Positions 11,501 through 22,188 of a stretch of DNA of 64,000 nt are shown here, piece by piece. Below the pieces are notes generated by a model. The model did not search any database and was not told the origin of the DNA. It worked only from the letters and a program-made list of their open reading frames with translations. The stretch covers positions 1 to 64,000 of the forward strand of contig PCCK01000091.1 of the NCBI GenBank assembly GCA_002731695.1, in the 5' to 3' direction. The position numbers and the translations under genes were made by a program. Positions within the stretch are counted from its first letter, which is position 1. Each line of letters starts with the position of its first letter. Source of the DNA: Porticoccaceae bacterium (GTDB lineage Bacteria; Pseudomonadota; Gammaproteobacteria; Pseudomonadales; Porticoccaceae).

Positions 11501-12492
11501 TCTTCTCCGGGAAAATACCAACCAGTCAAATTAGTTTTAAACCCCCGCAGACTAGTTGTATTTTTTTTATTGTTGATCACACTACTAGTATTGATATGTC
11601 CCCGAAAATCGGTGTTACCACCAAGTCTCATTTCAAACCAGATTTCTCCGTCAACCATAATTTTATTTTGAGCATCAACAGTAGTAAATCCAGGGACTAA
11701 TCTTTTTGTGGCATGAGCTAAAAGTGCGCTCATCTCAAATTTGTGTGCACTCAAATATCCTTCTGCCGAAAAACTGTTTGAGCTTAAAGGATCACCAAAG
11801 CCCTCAATAAATATATATGCCGAAGCCTCTTTTTGTTTCGAAACCAAGGAGAATTCCAGACGATGAAAATCCAAGTCATTTTCCAATTTAAGCTTGTTTC
11901 CTCTAAATCGAGATGTGTCGCCGGAATAAAAATTTAAGTCAACATTAAGATGGCCTATGCTAATTGACTTACTGTAAGCCAGTGGTTCTAGTATCATCCG
12001 TAAGTTATCACTCCCACCTGCGGACAATTCGTTTAATTGCCAAAACCCCTGTTTATCCTCCTCGAGCGAAATATCTATCTGATTTATTGAAAATTCTCTC
12101 CAAATAAGTGACCTATGCTGGATACTTTTAACGGGATCGATATCGGCACGCCACTGAGTAAAAATTAATGCTGGAGCATTAATCTCGCCAATAAATACAC
12201 TTTCTACCTCAATTATGGGTACGAGCCCGGTCCACTTAGCCGATACTGGGCCCAAGCGAAGACGAACCCCGGTTCGGTCCATTAAAAACGCTTCTAATGA
12301 AGCGCGATGTTGATCGATATTCAAAACTAGTTCACGGATATAAAGTATAAAAACTAAAAAAAACATAACTAAAAATGCCAAAACTATAAGCATTATATTA
12401 GTCACTGATCCGATTTTTTTCTTGACAAAAATCATTTGCTTTCCAAGGCTAAACACACCAAAAAGAGCGCAAACTGCTTTTTTAAAACACAC
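8554..12492 (-). CDS. yhdP: YhdP/AsmA-like large envelope protein (DUF3971)
   Basis: 1312 aa with N-terminal TM and C-terminal AsmA-like region (TGNFDLLEEKIDGRLVATLPVAPNLPWVGALVGGLPAALGVYVTGKL); near maf/mre as in relatives. Confidence 0.9.
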   Translation of the reverse strand: MCFKKAVCALFGVFSLGKQMIFVKKKIGSVTNIMLIVLAFLVMFFLVFILYIRELVLNIDQHRASLEAFLMDRTGVRLRLGPVSAKWTGLVPIIEVESVFIGEINAPALIFTQWRADIDPVKSIQHRSLIWREFSINQIDISLEEDKQGFWQLNELSAGGSDNLRMILEPLAYSKSISIGHLNVDLNFYSGDTSRFRGNKLKLENDLDFHRLEFSLVSKQKEASAYIFIEGFGDPLSSNSFSAEGYLSAHKFEMSALLAHATKRLVPGFTTVDAQNKIMVDGEIWFEMRLGGNTDFRGHINTSSVINNKKNTTSLRGFKTNLTGWYFPGEDWGIRLQDLEISVPSKELEPLNLLFKKNMGARWQDFRFFLDGAKLDPLLSFFESSFENKTPLSALLNRLEPEGEITALMAGKDSGKIFADATFKEFSSSSFSGIPGIQGLDARLSIRGKDAVLRIAETDGFLIDFPNIFADPFPVLSLQGNVFSSWDPAVGAFVMSSDLLGAKVDAGHINLQFSTRSEIPDGNALPDVHIVIDGRDIDTRYWKKYLPEKVSPSLKKWLERSILDTTLKEFTYALSIANSDYSENNRTNQIFLRLDDTNFKFHPNWSVATKARGLVLIDDNDVFASIEHANIGGTTITNAQIEFRGDDDTLTPQLDVDLHVNSSTAAAIEVIGGSPLKRFMGNTSDWHYGGRQKSRIQLRLPISGEKSSSLQDKSSYKVHTSFYDGVLAIPNSSIEITEINGDLFYKSDYGFSGDNLSGTFWGERLNAAVSSDLENQKVKFEGFIQPKKISQLIPFAWEELMHGKIKAEGVLTIPRRDGQSGTKFRLSSNLDGVAIMLPEPIGKTKSQLSNLEILVDIDHGIEELRGSLGEEGSLEAKFIDGVFDSGVFSYGRAVEPPSSGTMLFSGYLPNISIESWTPLADLLQKPNFKSETWQSLFDLKFDSASLAGVTFSDVHARAKRGNQSLDISFDSAWASGYLSIPDAKDRFPKLFLDNLDFGKELLKGGFSKGRPDPKDFPNLDVKIDHLMVSNADLGQLEFQLRSEVSGAAFAAIKGNLLGLEFGADNTLPPLDFFWGHDLSGHFSRLIGPASISDVGNIFGKIQFPRIASSQSGRLTFNLNWPTEPWNFSRKNIAGDFKFSLSDGTLYRSNDGADAALKMISLMNFANWLRRLQLDFSDVVGQDLAYDNMSGLFVFENGIARLDTPLKMEMPSGRMAMTGNFDLLEEKIDGRLVATLPVAPNLPWVGALVGGLPAALGVYVTGKLVETQVDRLSSISYSLTGPWDNIDVQVDRIFASGLAGDDHAHPLLSPKSE

Positions 12493-12714
12493 ATATAACG
12501 ACGCTATTAAAACTTAATATTTCACCAGTTGAGCGCCGACCCAAGTACTCTATTATGAGTAAAACGCGAAAAAATATCTTTTTACTAGGTTTAAACTCCC
12601 AATCAAATCTTTCAGAGACCACCATAAAAATCATACTAAATAACAACAAGTTGTTCCAAAGCAGAAAAATAAAGTCCAATATCTATAGGAAAACACACCA
12701 TTTATTACATCACT

Positions 12715-13323
12715 TCAAACTGCGCCTGAATTATTGACCTCCCAAGACAGTGGCACCTCATATAATTGCAATAACTTATAAGTTACATCTATCGGTAGAC
12801 CCACTATGCCGCTATAGCTACCTACAATCTTTTTAACAAAAAACGCGCCTTTACCCTGAATCGCATACGCCCCTGCTTTACCGAGAGGTTCCCCCGAATC
12901 ACAATACTTCTTGCAATCACGCAATGTTATTACATCAAAAATCACCTCAGAAACTGACAAGCCCTGCATTAAATTATGGCCATCAGTGATAGAGACAGCT
13001 GTGATAACTTCATGAAGTTTACCGGACAGACTCATCAGAGTTTTCTGTGCGCCGTCTAAATCTTTTGGCTTCCCAAAAATCTTTCCCCCGAGAACGACAA
13101 TAGTGTCAGCTCCAAGTACAGGCTTTACAGATTTTGTTAATTTTTGTATGCAGATCGCTTTTTCACTCGCTAGACGGGAGACATAATCAATCGGTTTTTC
13201 ACAAGCGATCCGATCTTCATTGATATCAGCTGGCTCCGCGCAATACCGGACGCCCATCTGGTGCAGAATATCTTTTCTTCTCGGCGAGGAGGATGCCAAT
13301 ATTAAATCGAAGTCCAATTCCAT
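12715..13323 (-). CDS. maf: Maf family nucleotide pyrophosphatase (YhdE type)
   Basis: LILASSSPRRKDIL N-terminus, VLGADTIVVLGGKIFGKP; downstream of mreD. Confidence 0.95.
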   Translation of the reverse strand: MELDFDLILASSSPRRKDILHQMGVRYCAEPADINEDRIACEKPIDYVSRLASEKAICIQKLTKSVKPVLGADTIVVLGGKIFGKPKDLDGAQKTLMSLSGKLHEVITAVSITDGHNLMQGLSVSEVIFDVITLRDCKKYCDSGEPLGKAGAYAIQGKGAFFVKKIVGSYSGIVGLPIDVTYKLLQLYEVPLSWEVNNSGAV

Positions 13324-13326
13324 ATT

Positions 13327-13794
13327 TCAAATGTCTCGTCTTAAAACCAAACGATCTATTATTGGAAAAAATAATACTGATATTAATGCCAGTGTAGGCA
13401 TAAATTCTATTGGAGTTGATAACCCTTGCATTTTCGCAATAACTCCTTGCAACATAGACCCGAGAAGACTCAGGGAGAAGACAACACAAACCCGATAGAA
13501 CGAAGCAAAATAGGATGTCCATCGGCTCAATAAGCTTACTACCCCACCGCAAAGAACATATACCAACATAAAATGTCCAAAGCTGGTACCGTTAACTGCG
13601 TCAGCTAGTAGTCCAGCGACTGCATATGTCTTTAGATCGTGACGCTCCGGATGATGGAGCGTTACCATTACAACCATTAACAAAATAAAATTTGGTCTAT
13701 ATTCCATCATATCAATTGGCAGTGGCACTAATTGCAATAGAATGGCGATTGAAAAACAAAACGCTAAATCGAACTTTGGCGGAACATTGCTCAT
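13327..13794 (-). CDS. mreD: Rod shape-determining protein MreD
   Basis: Hydrophobic protein, MEYRPNFILLMVVMVTL, between mreC and maf. Confidence 0.9.
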   Translation of the reverse strand: MSNVPPKFDLAFCFSIAILLQLVPLPIDMMEYRPNFILLMVVMVTLHHPERHDLKTYAVAGLLADAVNGTSFGHFMLVYVLCGGVVSLLSRWTSYFASFYRVCVVFSLSLLGSMLQGVIAKMQGLSTPIEFMPTLALISVLFFPIIDRLVLRRDI

Positions 13795-14621
13795 AGCTTG
13801 TTCTTCAATGGATCGCTATGATCCGATGTGAATACTAGAAGCAAATGTGAACTGCGATCTAATAGTGCAGATGGCTCCACTTCGACTGACATAAAAACCG
13901 ATCCGGTTATATCCTGAATCCCAACAACTTTTCCTACCGGATAGCCGGCTGGATAACGTCCTCCCAACCCAGAACTAAGAAGCTGATCTCCTAGTTTTAT
14001 ATCGGCGGTTGGCGACACGTAACGAAGGGTCAAACGCCCGAAATCTGATCTGCCCTCCGCGATCGAGCGAACACCATTTCGCAGAACTTTAACAGGAAGA
14101 GCATGACTAGAATCGGTAATCAGAAGTGCTACGCTATGGTTAGCGTGAACCCTAATTAATTGCCCCATCAATCCCTCTGAATCGAGTACTGGCTGACCAA
14201 CATAAGCCCCATTTTTTGTCCCTTTATCAATAGTGATTGTATGTCGTTGTGTGGTCGGCGAGACACTGATAACTTTAGTCACAAGAATTCGATCGAACAA
14301 AAGCTCGGAGGCATTTAACAATTGCATTAATCGAAGATTTTCAGTTGCCAATTCGGATAGTCTTTGAAGCCTACCTCGATAAATTAATATTTCTTGTTTA
14401 AGTTGCTCATTCTTTTTAACAAGCTCCGACTTGCCGACGAAGTTATCTTCACCCCACTTCAATACATTATCTGGGATATTGGTGATCCAGTATAATGGTC
14501 TCATAAGTTGATCGATTACAACCCTTGCAGGCTTAAACCATTCAGTAGAGCGATCAATTATCATCAAGCCTGTAGCAAGCAAAGCTAGGATTAGGATTTG
14601 GCGAAGAAAGGGTGAGTACAA
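13791..14621 (-). CDS. mreC: Rod shape-determining protein MreC
   Basis: N-terminal TM, coiled coil and MreC beta domain (GLMGQLIRVHANHSVALLITDSSHALPVKVLRNGVRSIAEG). Confidence 0.95.
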   Translation of the reverse strand: MYSPFLRQILILALLATGLMIIDRSTEWFKPARVVIDQLMRPLYWITNIPDNVLKWGEDNFVGKSELVKKNEQLKQEILIYRGRLQRLSELATENLRLMQLLNASELLFDRILVTKVISVSPTTQRHTITIDKGTKNGAYVGQPVLDSEGLMGQLIRVHANHSVALLITDSSHALPVKVLRNGVRSIAEGRSDFGRLTLRYVSPTADIKLGDQLLSSGLGGRYPAGYPVGKVVGIQDITGSVFMSVEVEPSALLDRSSHLLLVFTSDHSDPLKNKL

Positions 14622-14687
14622 TGCGTCTTACCTACCTAAAATCCCCGAAAAAAGCGAGTTCAATCGAATACAATCAAAAAAATTACA

Positions 14688-15758
<1,071 letters not shown>

Positions 15759-16018
15759 TCAAAACCAAGGTGCAGCATCACCTAACATGCTCCAACACGC
15801 AATCTGAAGATAACAGCGAGGAAGTTGTAGCGCAAGTCGATAGTGGAGTTAAACATTGTTTTTTTCCTTCTTTAAACAATTTATACTACCGTTTCTATTA
15901 ATCGATTGGAAAATAAAAAGGTTACCTTTGAGAGTCAATCGAAACAATTTTCACGTCCACTAGAAACCCTACATGTGCTATAATTCCAAGTATTATTGAA
16001 TTCAAACGAACCAAACTT

Positions 16019-16306
16019 ATGAAGTTAAAAAAAGACGACGTCACACAACTCGGAATATTGTCAAGATTGACAATTGATGAGCATACGATAAGTGACGTTA
16101 CATCGAGATTAGAAAATGTCCTTAGATTAGTTGACCAGTTGCAAGCAGCTGATACCGAAAATATTGAACCGATGGCCCATCCGCAACAAGATTTTCAAAC
16201 TTTGCGTAAAGATGAAATAACAGAAAAAAATGATCAAAAAGCTTTTCAAAAGTTGAGTAAAGGCATCTGCAACGATCTATACTTGGTCCCTAAAGTAATT
16301 GAGTAA
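16019..16306 (+). CDS. gatC: Asp-tRNA(Asn)/Glu-tRNA(Gln) amidotransferase subunit GatC
   Basis: Small GatC-like protein, [23 protein letters not shown]; first of gatCAB, divergent from mreB. Confidence 0.95.
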   Translation: MKLKKDDVTQLGILSRLTIDEHTISDVTSRLENVLRLVDQLQAADTENIEPMAHPQQDFQTLRKDEITEKNDQKAFQKLSKGICNDLYLVPKVIE

Positions 16307-16319
16307 CAGAGTCTCTGTC

Positions 16320-17774
16320 ATGCATGACATGTCAATAGCATCGCAAATATTGGGATTAAAAAAACGTGAATTTTCATCTTTAGAGCTCACTCGACATTAC
16401 TTAGGTCGAATTGAAAGGCTAAATCCCATTTTAAATGCTTTGATAACTGTAACCGAAGAACAAGCATTAGAGAGCGCGAAGAGAGCGGATGAGATGCTCA
16501 GTGGTAATATTGATAATGAACTGTGTGGCATACCCTTAGTCCACAAAGATATTTTTTGTACGCGCGGGGTGAAGACTAGTTGCGGTTCGAAAATGCTGCA
16601 CAATTTTGTTCCCCCCTATGATGCAACTGTAGTAGAAAACTTGGCTCAAGCAGGAACAGTTATGCTTGGCAAGGCCAACATGGACGAGTTTGCTATGGGC
16701 TCCTCCAATGAGACTAGTTTCTATGGGCCAGTTAAAAATCCTTGGGATATTACGAGAGTTCCCGGAGGGTCATCAGGAGGTTCGGCGGCGGCCGTTGCTG
16801 CTCGGATGACACCAGCAGCGACCGCTACAGACACAGGTGGTTCCATTCGCCAGCCTGCGGCACTCTGCGGAGTCACTGGTCTGAAACCGACTTATGGGCT
16901 TGTTTCAAGGTGGGGTATGATCGCATTCGCCTCAAGTTTGGACCAAGGAGGTCCAATCGCAAGAACTGCCGAGGACTGCGCCATATTGCTCAATACCATG
17001 GCAAGTTATGACCACCGTGACTCTACTTCGCTAAAATTTCAGGAAAAAGATTATAGAGATGAAATTAATCGATCCATATCCGGTTGTAGAATCGGTATTC
17101 CAAGAGAATATTTTTCCAATTCATTGAGCCCTTCTGTTGAGGCAACCGTCTTTAAAGCGCTCAGAGTGTTGACAGACTTGGGAGCCATACTAGTTGACAT
17201 TAGCCTTCCGAATACCAAACTATCAGTTCCCGCTTATTATGTCATTGCACCTGCAGAAGCATCGGCAAACCTTGCTCGATTTGACGGCATTAGGTTTGGC
17301 CATCGATGCGAAAATCCACAAAGCCTCGAAGACTTGTACTGCCGCACTCGAGCCGAAGGTTTCGGTGAAGAAGTGCAGCGAAGGATATTGATCGGTACTT
17401 ACTGTCTCTCGGCGGGGTACCATGATGCATACTACAAGAAAGCGCAACAAGTTCGACATTTAATTAAACAAGACTTCACAGAGGCTTTCTCCAAAGTGGA
17501 CGTTGTCGCGAGCCCCACATGCCCAGCACCCGCATTCAAATTTGGCGAAAAAAGTGATGACCCAGTAAAAATGTACTTGGAAGACATATATACCATCGCA
17601 ACAAACTTAGCAGGCCTCCCTGGGATGTCCATTCCTTGCGGTTTTGTTGATCGAAATCCCATAGGCCTTCAACTAATCGGTAATTATTTGCAAGAGGCAC
17701 GCATTCTGAATATTGCGCACTGTATACAAAAAGAGACAGATTGGCATAACTCTGCACCAAAAGAGCCTTCATGA
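16320..17774 (+). CDS. gatA: Asp-tRNA(Asn)/Glu-tRNA(Gln) amidotransferase subunit GatA
   Basis: Amidase signature [36 protein letters not shown]. The track ORF starts at 16299; ATG 16320 preferred. Confidence 0.96.
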   Translation: MHDMSIASQILGLKKREFSSLELTRHYLGRIERLNPILNALITVTEEQALESAKRADEMLSGNIDNELCGIPLVHKDIFCTRGVKTSCGSKMLHNFVPPYDATVVENLAQAGTVMLGKANMDEFAMGSSNETSFYGPVKNPWDITRVPGGSSGGSAAAVAARMTPAATATDTGGSIRQPAALCGVTGLKPTYGLVSRWGMIAFASSLDQGGPIARTAEDCAILLNTMASYDHRDSTSLKFQEKDYRDEINRSISGCRIGIPREYFSNSLSPSVEATVFKALRVLTDLGAILVDISLPNTKLSVPAYYVIAPAEASANLARFDGIRFGHRCENPQSLEDLYCRTRAEGFGEEVQRRILIGTYCLSAGYHDAYYKKAQQVRHLIKQDFTEAFSKVDVVASPTCPAPAFKFGEKSDDPVKMYLEDIYTIATNLAGLPGMSIPCGFVDRNPIGLQLIGNYLQEARILNIAHCIQKETDWHNSAPKEPS

Positions 17775-19246
17775 TGCGCTGGGATTCTGTAATCGGCCTT
17801 GAAATTCACGTCCAACTTTCAACCGTAACAAAAATATTTTCTGGTGCAAGTACATTATTTGGGGCCAAACCAAACAGTCAGGCATGCGCTATTGACCTGG
17901 CTATGCCGGGAACGCTTCCAGTACTAAATTCTAAGGCAGTCGATAATGCAATTATGCTCGGACTTGCAATTAATGCAGAAATCCCACCTATATCTATATT
18001 CGAAAGAAAAAATTACTTTTACCCTGATCTTCCCAAGGGCTATCAAACAACGCAATTAGAGTGGCCAATTATTGGGAAAGGGAAAATACCGATTGTTTTG
18101 AGAGACGGAACCAAGAAGGAAATAAGAATTCATCACGCCCATCTTGAAGAAGATGCCGGAAAATCATTGCACTCAGGAAATTTTGGAAGTGGGCTATCTG
18201 GTATAGATCTCAATCGAGCCGGCACTCCGCTGATTGAAATTGTGACAGAGCCTGATTTATCAAGTGCAACCGAAGCAGTCATCTTTGCTAAAAAGATTCA
18301 CAGTCTTGTAACTTCACTAGGAATTTGTGATGGACATATGGCGGAAGGATCCCTTCGCTTTGATGTAAATGTTTCAGTGCGGCCAAATGGTGAGAAGCAT
18401 CTGGGCACACGCACCGAAACAAAAAACCTCAATTCATTTAAATTTATGAAAGAAGCAATAACATTGGAAATCGACAGACAAATCGAAATATTAGAAGATG
18501 GAGGGTCCGTTATTCAAGAAACTAGGCTATACAATGGAGAAACAAAGACCGGCTATTCAATGCGAAGCAAAGAAGAGGCAAATGACTACCGATACTTTCC
18601 GTGCCCTGATTTACTTCCAGTTGAAATTACTGAATCTCATGTTCAAGAGATCCGAAAAAAATTACCCGAATTACCTGACGAAAGGTCGATTCGGTTGGTA
18701 TCTGAGTATGGTATCAGTGCATTTGAAGCTGATATTCTCTCTACTAGCAAAGAATTATCAAATTATTTCGAAATCGTTGCAGGCAAATCTAAAAACTCAA
18801 AACAAGCTGCAAATTGGACGCTCGGGGAGCTGATGGGTCGGTTAAATACCGCAAACTTGCCAATTATGGAAAGTCCTGTTGCTGCAGAGGATTTAGGAGT
18901 ACTTGTTAGGCGTGTTTGCGACCACACTATTTCTGGAAAAATCGCCAAACAGGTCTTTGAGGCTATGTGGAAGGGCGAAGGTACTGCTGACGTTGTAATA
19001 AGGGATCGAAATTTAAAACAACTAACAGATCTCAAGGCTTTAAATGAATTAGTGACATCAGTGATATCTGACAATCCTAAAATGGTAAACGACTTCATAA
19101 GCTCAGGACCGCAACATCGAAAGAAAAAGCTGGGTGGCCTCATGGGACAGATTATGAGGCGATCCAAGGGTCAAGCAGACCCAAAGCGAACAAGTGATCT
19201 CCTAACCCGAAAATTGCGTGAATTAATAAATGGGCAGGAAGATTGA
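17771..19246 (+). CDS. gatB: Asp-tRNA(Asn)/Glu-tRNA(Gln) amidotransferase subunit GatB
   Basis: [38 protein letters not shown]. Confidence 0.97.
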   Translation: MMRWDSVIGLEIHVQLSTVTKIFSGASTLFGAKPNSQACAIDLAMPGTLPVLNSKAVDNAIMLGLAINAEIPPISIFERKNYFYPDLPKGYQTTQLEWPIIGKGKIPIVLRDGTKKEIRIHHAHLEEDAGKSLHSGNFGSGLSGIDLNRAGTPLIEIVTEPDLSSATEAVIFAKKIHSLVTSLGICDGHMAEGSLRFDVNVSVRPNGEKHLGTRTETKNLNSFKFMKEAITLEIDRQIEILEDGGSVIQETRLYNGETKTGYSMRSKEEANDYRYFPCPDLLPVEITESHVQEIRKKLPELPDERSIRLVSEYGISAFEADILSTSKELSNYFEIVAGKSKNSKQAANWTLGELMGRLNTANLPIMESPVAAEDLGVLVRRVCDHTISGKIAKQVFEAMWKGEGTADVVIRDRNLKQLTDLKALNELVTSVISDNPKMVNDFISSGPQHRKKKLGGLMGQIMRRSKGQADPKRTSDLLTRKLRELINGQED

Positions 19247-19557
19247 ACTCCAGTAAAATCCCCCGTGCACAGTTTAGCAAAAGAATTCTATTTACACCCA
19301 ACAGTCGCTTTACCAAAACCACCAATATTTTTATTCCAAGCAACAGATAATAAAAGTATTATAGTGTTTTGCTTACAAAACTCGGCTAGTCCTTCTTTAG
19401 ACTTCCATTAGGTAAAATAGTTATGTATTTTCAATTGCTTAACAAACCCAATAAGTCCGCACTTCTAATCTTTGTTATGTTAATATGATTTAACGGCAGA
19501 ATTAGAGATGTTAATCACCCCTAGAAAACTGTTACACAAGACTTACAGGAGTTGTTA

Positions 19558-19983
19558 ATGACAGACACAGACCAAGAATTCGAATTTTATGTGGGTCCTG
19601 CCACTCATCTTGAGGGAGCGTCGCTTGCAATAGACGGAACAGCGAGAATAGATGGCAAGATTGTAGGAAAAGTCTCCGTTAAACATCTTATTGTTGGAGT
19701 AGGGGGAGTCGTTCAAGGAGATATCTCAGGTGAAACTGCAACTATCGAGGGTACTGTAGAGGATACTTTATCACTTACAGGAAAACTCACTGTATGCGCG
19801 TCGGGTAGAATTAGAGGCAAGATTCAATACGGCGCATTACAAACGGAAGAAGGCGCTAAACTTGTTGGAGAAATCACTACTGATTGGGATCAAGATCTAG
19901 GGCAGCCGGTAGTTTCCAGTCGTTTAGAGGCGTTTAATGCAGGTGCGACTATGTCGGACGATGGCCAAACACTGGAAACCTGA
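19558..19983 (+). CDS. Bactofilin-family polymer-forming protein (copy 1)
   Basis: Right-handed beta-helix repeat pattern (LAIDGTARIDGKIVGKVSVKHLIVGVGGVVQGDISGETATIEGTVED); RBS caggag, ATG 19558 preferred over TTG 19552. Confidence 0.85.
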   Translation: MTDTDQEFEFYVGPATHLEGASLAIDGTARIDGKIVGKVSVKHLIVGVGGVVQGDISGETATIEGTVEDTLSLTGKLTVCASGRIRGKIQYGALQTEEGAKLVGEITTDWDQDLGQPVVSSRLEAFNAGATMSDDGQTLET

Positions 19984-20021
19984 TCATTCCTCTGAATTCA
20001 GGCAAGGACCGATGAATAACT

Positions 20022-20780
20022 ATGATCCCAGGCCAAGCACCCAGATCAACAGCAAGGCCCAAAACAGTCATCTTTGGCAATTCAAAAGGTGGCGTGGGTA
20101 AAAGCACTCTAGCCCTTTTGATGGCTCTTGGACTAGCCACTCGCTACAGGGACGCTAGCGTAAAATTAATTGATTTAGATCCACAAGCAACCAGCAGTAG
20201 TTCGTTGCAGAGGTTCTGTGATCAACGATTCTCGGTAGTACAAGGCACCTCCCTTCGTTGCGAAGATGGCTCTCCGAATAACGAAAATATTCTGAAACAT
20301 ATTGAAAAAGAACGGTTAAATAACTTTAAAAAACGCTTTGTTGTGCTTGATGGAGCCGCCGGCCATCAACCTAGCAATAGTGTATTTCTTCATCATTGTG
20401 ATATTATGTTGATTCCCACTTCAGTGAGCGACGCAGACATCTATGCGACGCGTAATTACATCTCCGGTCTTCACGACCTTTTTAATGGTCGTGGAAAGAG
20501 ACAGCGTCCAGCATGCCCAGCGTTAGTTATTCTCCCAAATCTGGTTGACAGCCGTGATGAATTCAATGAACTCAGACATGCGCTATCGAAAGAGCAGGCT
20601 TACTTGGGAAAACCTCTTTATTATTCTCCTGCGTTCAGACGAGCATTTCGAGAACAGCGTAATGACGAAAATATCCGTATCATCTTTAATCAAACACAAC
20701 CCTACACGCTATGGCTTACAAGCTTAGCGACACAATCTCACCGGCTTGACAAAAAACCAGAAAAACTTTTCCAACTTTAA
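20022..20780 (+). CDS. ParA/MinD-family ATPase (orphan)
   Basis: Deviant Walker A SKGGVGKSTLA, KLIDLDPQATSSS, VVLDGAAG; adjacent to the bactofilin gene, no ParB seen. Confidence 0.9.
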   Translation: MIPGQAPRSTARPKTVIFGNSKGGVGKSTLALLMALGLATRYRDASVKLIDLDPQATSSSSLQRFCDQRFSVVQGTSLRCEDGSPNNENILKHIEKERLNNFKKRFVVLDGAAGHQPSNSVFLHHCDIMLIPTSVSDADIYATRNYISGLHDLFNGRGKRQRPACPALVILPNLVDSRDEFNELRHALSKEQAYLGKPLYYSPAFRRAFREQRNDENIRIIFNQTQPYTLWLTSLATQSHRLDKKPEKLFQL

Positions 20781-20846
20781 AAAAAATCCTCGTCTTAAAT
20801 ATGAATGGTATTAACTCGTAAAACTAAAAAGTGAGACCATTTTATA

Positions 20847-21008
20847 ATGCAGAAGAAGCGGAACTTTCCACAAAAAATTTGTAAAATCTGTAACCTCCCT
20901 TTTTCATGGAGAAAGAAATGGAAAAAAAACTGGCCAGAGATACGATACTGTTCGCAGCGATGCAGAAATCAAGCTCGACTGAGACATCCACTTAACAGGA
21001 AAGAATAA
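20847..21008 (+). CDS. Small zinc-ribbon protein, DUF2256-like (53 aa; not in supplied ORF track)
   Basis: Hand translation from ATG 20847: MQKKRNFPQKICKICNLPFSWRKKWKKNWPEIRYCSQRCRNQARLRHPLNRKE*. CxxC...CxxxC with FxWRKKW...YCSxRCR resembles DUF2256. Confidence 0.85.
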   Translation: MQKKRNFPQKICKICNLPFSWRKKWKKNWPEIRYCSQRCRNQARLRHPLNRKE

Positions 21009-21010
21009 AC

Positions 21011-22006
21011 ATTAATTTTCAAGGGAAAAAATATTATCCAACTGTAGATATTCTGGTTATTGGCGCCGGTTTAGCCGGTCTCTCCGCGTCTACAGAGTTG
21101 GCCAGCAAAGGATATAAAGTACTAGTTGTAGACAAAGGGCAATCGGTTGGCGGAAGACTTGCTAGCCGCTCATTTGAATCTGCTTTTTTTGATTATGGCG
21201 CTCAGTTTATGACGGCCCGAGAACCAAGATTCTTAGCTCAAGTAAATAGATGGGTCGCTGACGGAACTGCAGAGTTATGGTTCAGAGGATATCCGGGGGG
21301 GTCCGAAAATCACGGGAGATGGCGGGGGATACCAAATATGCGAGCGCTCGCAAACAGCTTAGCACGCTCGTTAAACATTAATACTGCAACACAAGTCCTG
21401 AAAGTTATGGTCCAGCAAGATCAATGGAAGGTTGAGCTTACAGACGGCGGTTTGATACACGCAAGAAATATTCTCCTTACCGCGCCTGTTCCGCAATCAT
21501 TGGAAATTATTGACAGAGGCGGCACAAAACTGAGTCAAGACCAGCGCACCAGATTACAAAAGCTGACTTATGATCCATGCATTGCAATGATGGCCTTACT
21601 AGGGGGACCAAGTAAAATTCCCGCCCCTGGGATGTTGGTTCCAGATATTGATGATATAGATTGGATTAGCGATAACATGAAGAAAGGAGTATCCAAAATT
21701 CCATCCGTTACAATTCACGCCTCATCTGACTTCAGTGGAACTCATTTCGCTGAGGACCAACATGAAGTGGCAAAAAAGATTATTAATCTCTCAAAGTCAT
21801 GGCTTGGAGCCTCCGTCAAACATTATACGATACACAGGTGGCGCTACAGCAAGCCTCGATGTGTCGACAAAGAGCGTTTTATGCTGATTCAGCATAACCC
21901 AACGCTCATGATCGCAGGCGATGCCTTCGCCGGACCAAGGGTAGAAGGCGCTTTTTTGTCGGGATGGAATGCTGCTGAGGCTCTTATTACTCATATCGAG
22001 AAGTAG
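21011..22006 (+). CDS. FAD/NAD(P)-binding amine-oxidase-like oxidoreductase (COG3380-like)
   Basis: Rossmann motif VDILVIGAGLAGLSASTELASKGYKVLVVDKGQSVGGRLASR lies upstream of the track start (21098). The frame is open back to TAA 20993 with no ATG/GTG/TTG; ATT 21011 proposed as start. Confidence 0.8.
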   Translation: MNFQGKKYYPTVDILVIGAGLAGLSASTELASKGYKVLVVDKGQSVGGRLASRSFESAFFDYGAQFMTAREPRFLAQVNRWVADGTAELWFRGYPGGSENHGRWRGIPNMRALANSLARSLNINTATQVLKVMVQQDQWKVELTDGGLIHARNILLTAPVPQSLEIIDRGGTKLSQDQRTRLQKLTYDPCIAMMALLGGPSKIPAPGMLVPDIDDIDWISDNMKKGVSKIPSVTIHASSDFSGTHFAEDQHEVAKKIINLSKSWLGASVKHYTIHRWRYSKPRCVDKERFMLIQHNPTLMIAGDAFAGPRVEGAFLSGWNAAEALITHIEK

Positions 22007-22188
22007 AAGTTAAGAAGTTTTAAAGTCCAATGGGTAAAAAAATTGAATTATGTTGTTTAAAATATCAAGCCGTATCGAATAAAAATTGCTCTCACCACCT
22101 AAGTTTTTACAGCAACATAAAGTTTCCGCATCCCGATTATAGAAGAGTAAAAAACGAAGGTTAATTGTTTAACTTTTTTAAAAATTGC

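Noticed and set aside
10796-11671. 291-aa plus-strand ORF
   Set aside because: Entirely antisense to yhdP, low-complexity Ser/Pro/Lys composition and no recognisable domain; treated as a shadow ORF.
12482-12679. 65-aa minus-strand ORF in the maf-yhdP gap
   Set aside because: Phe/Leu/Ile-rich, overlaps the yhdP start, no resemblance to RNase G; not supported as a gene or rng remnant.
22150-22188. Possible terminator hairpin (GGTTAATTGTTTAACTTTTTT) between convergent genes
   Set aside because: Short AT-rich imperfect stem with wobble pairs; not strong enough to call.
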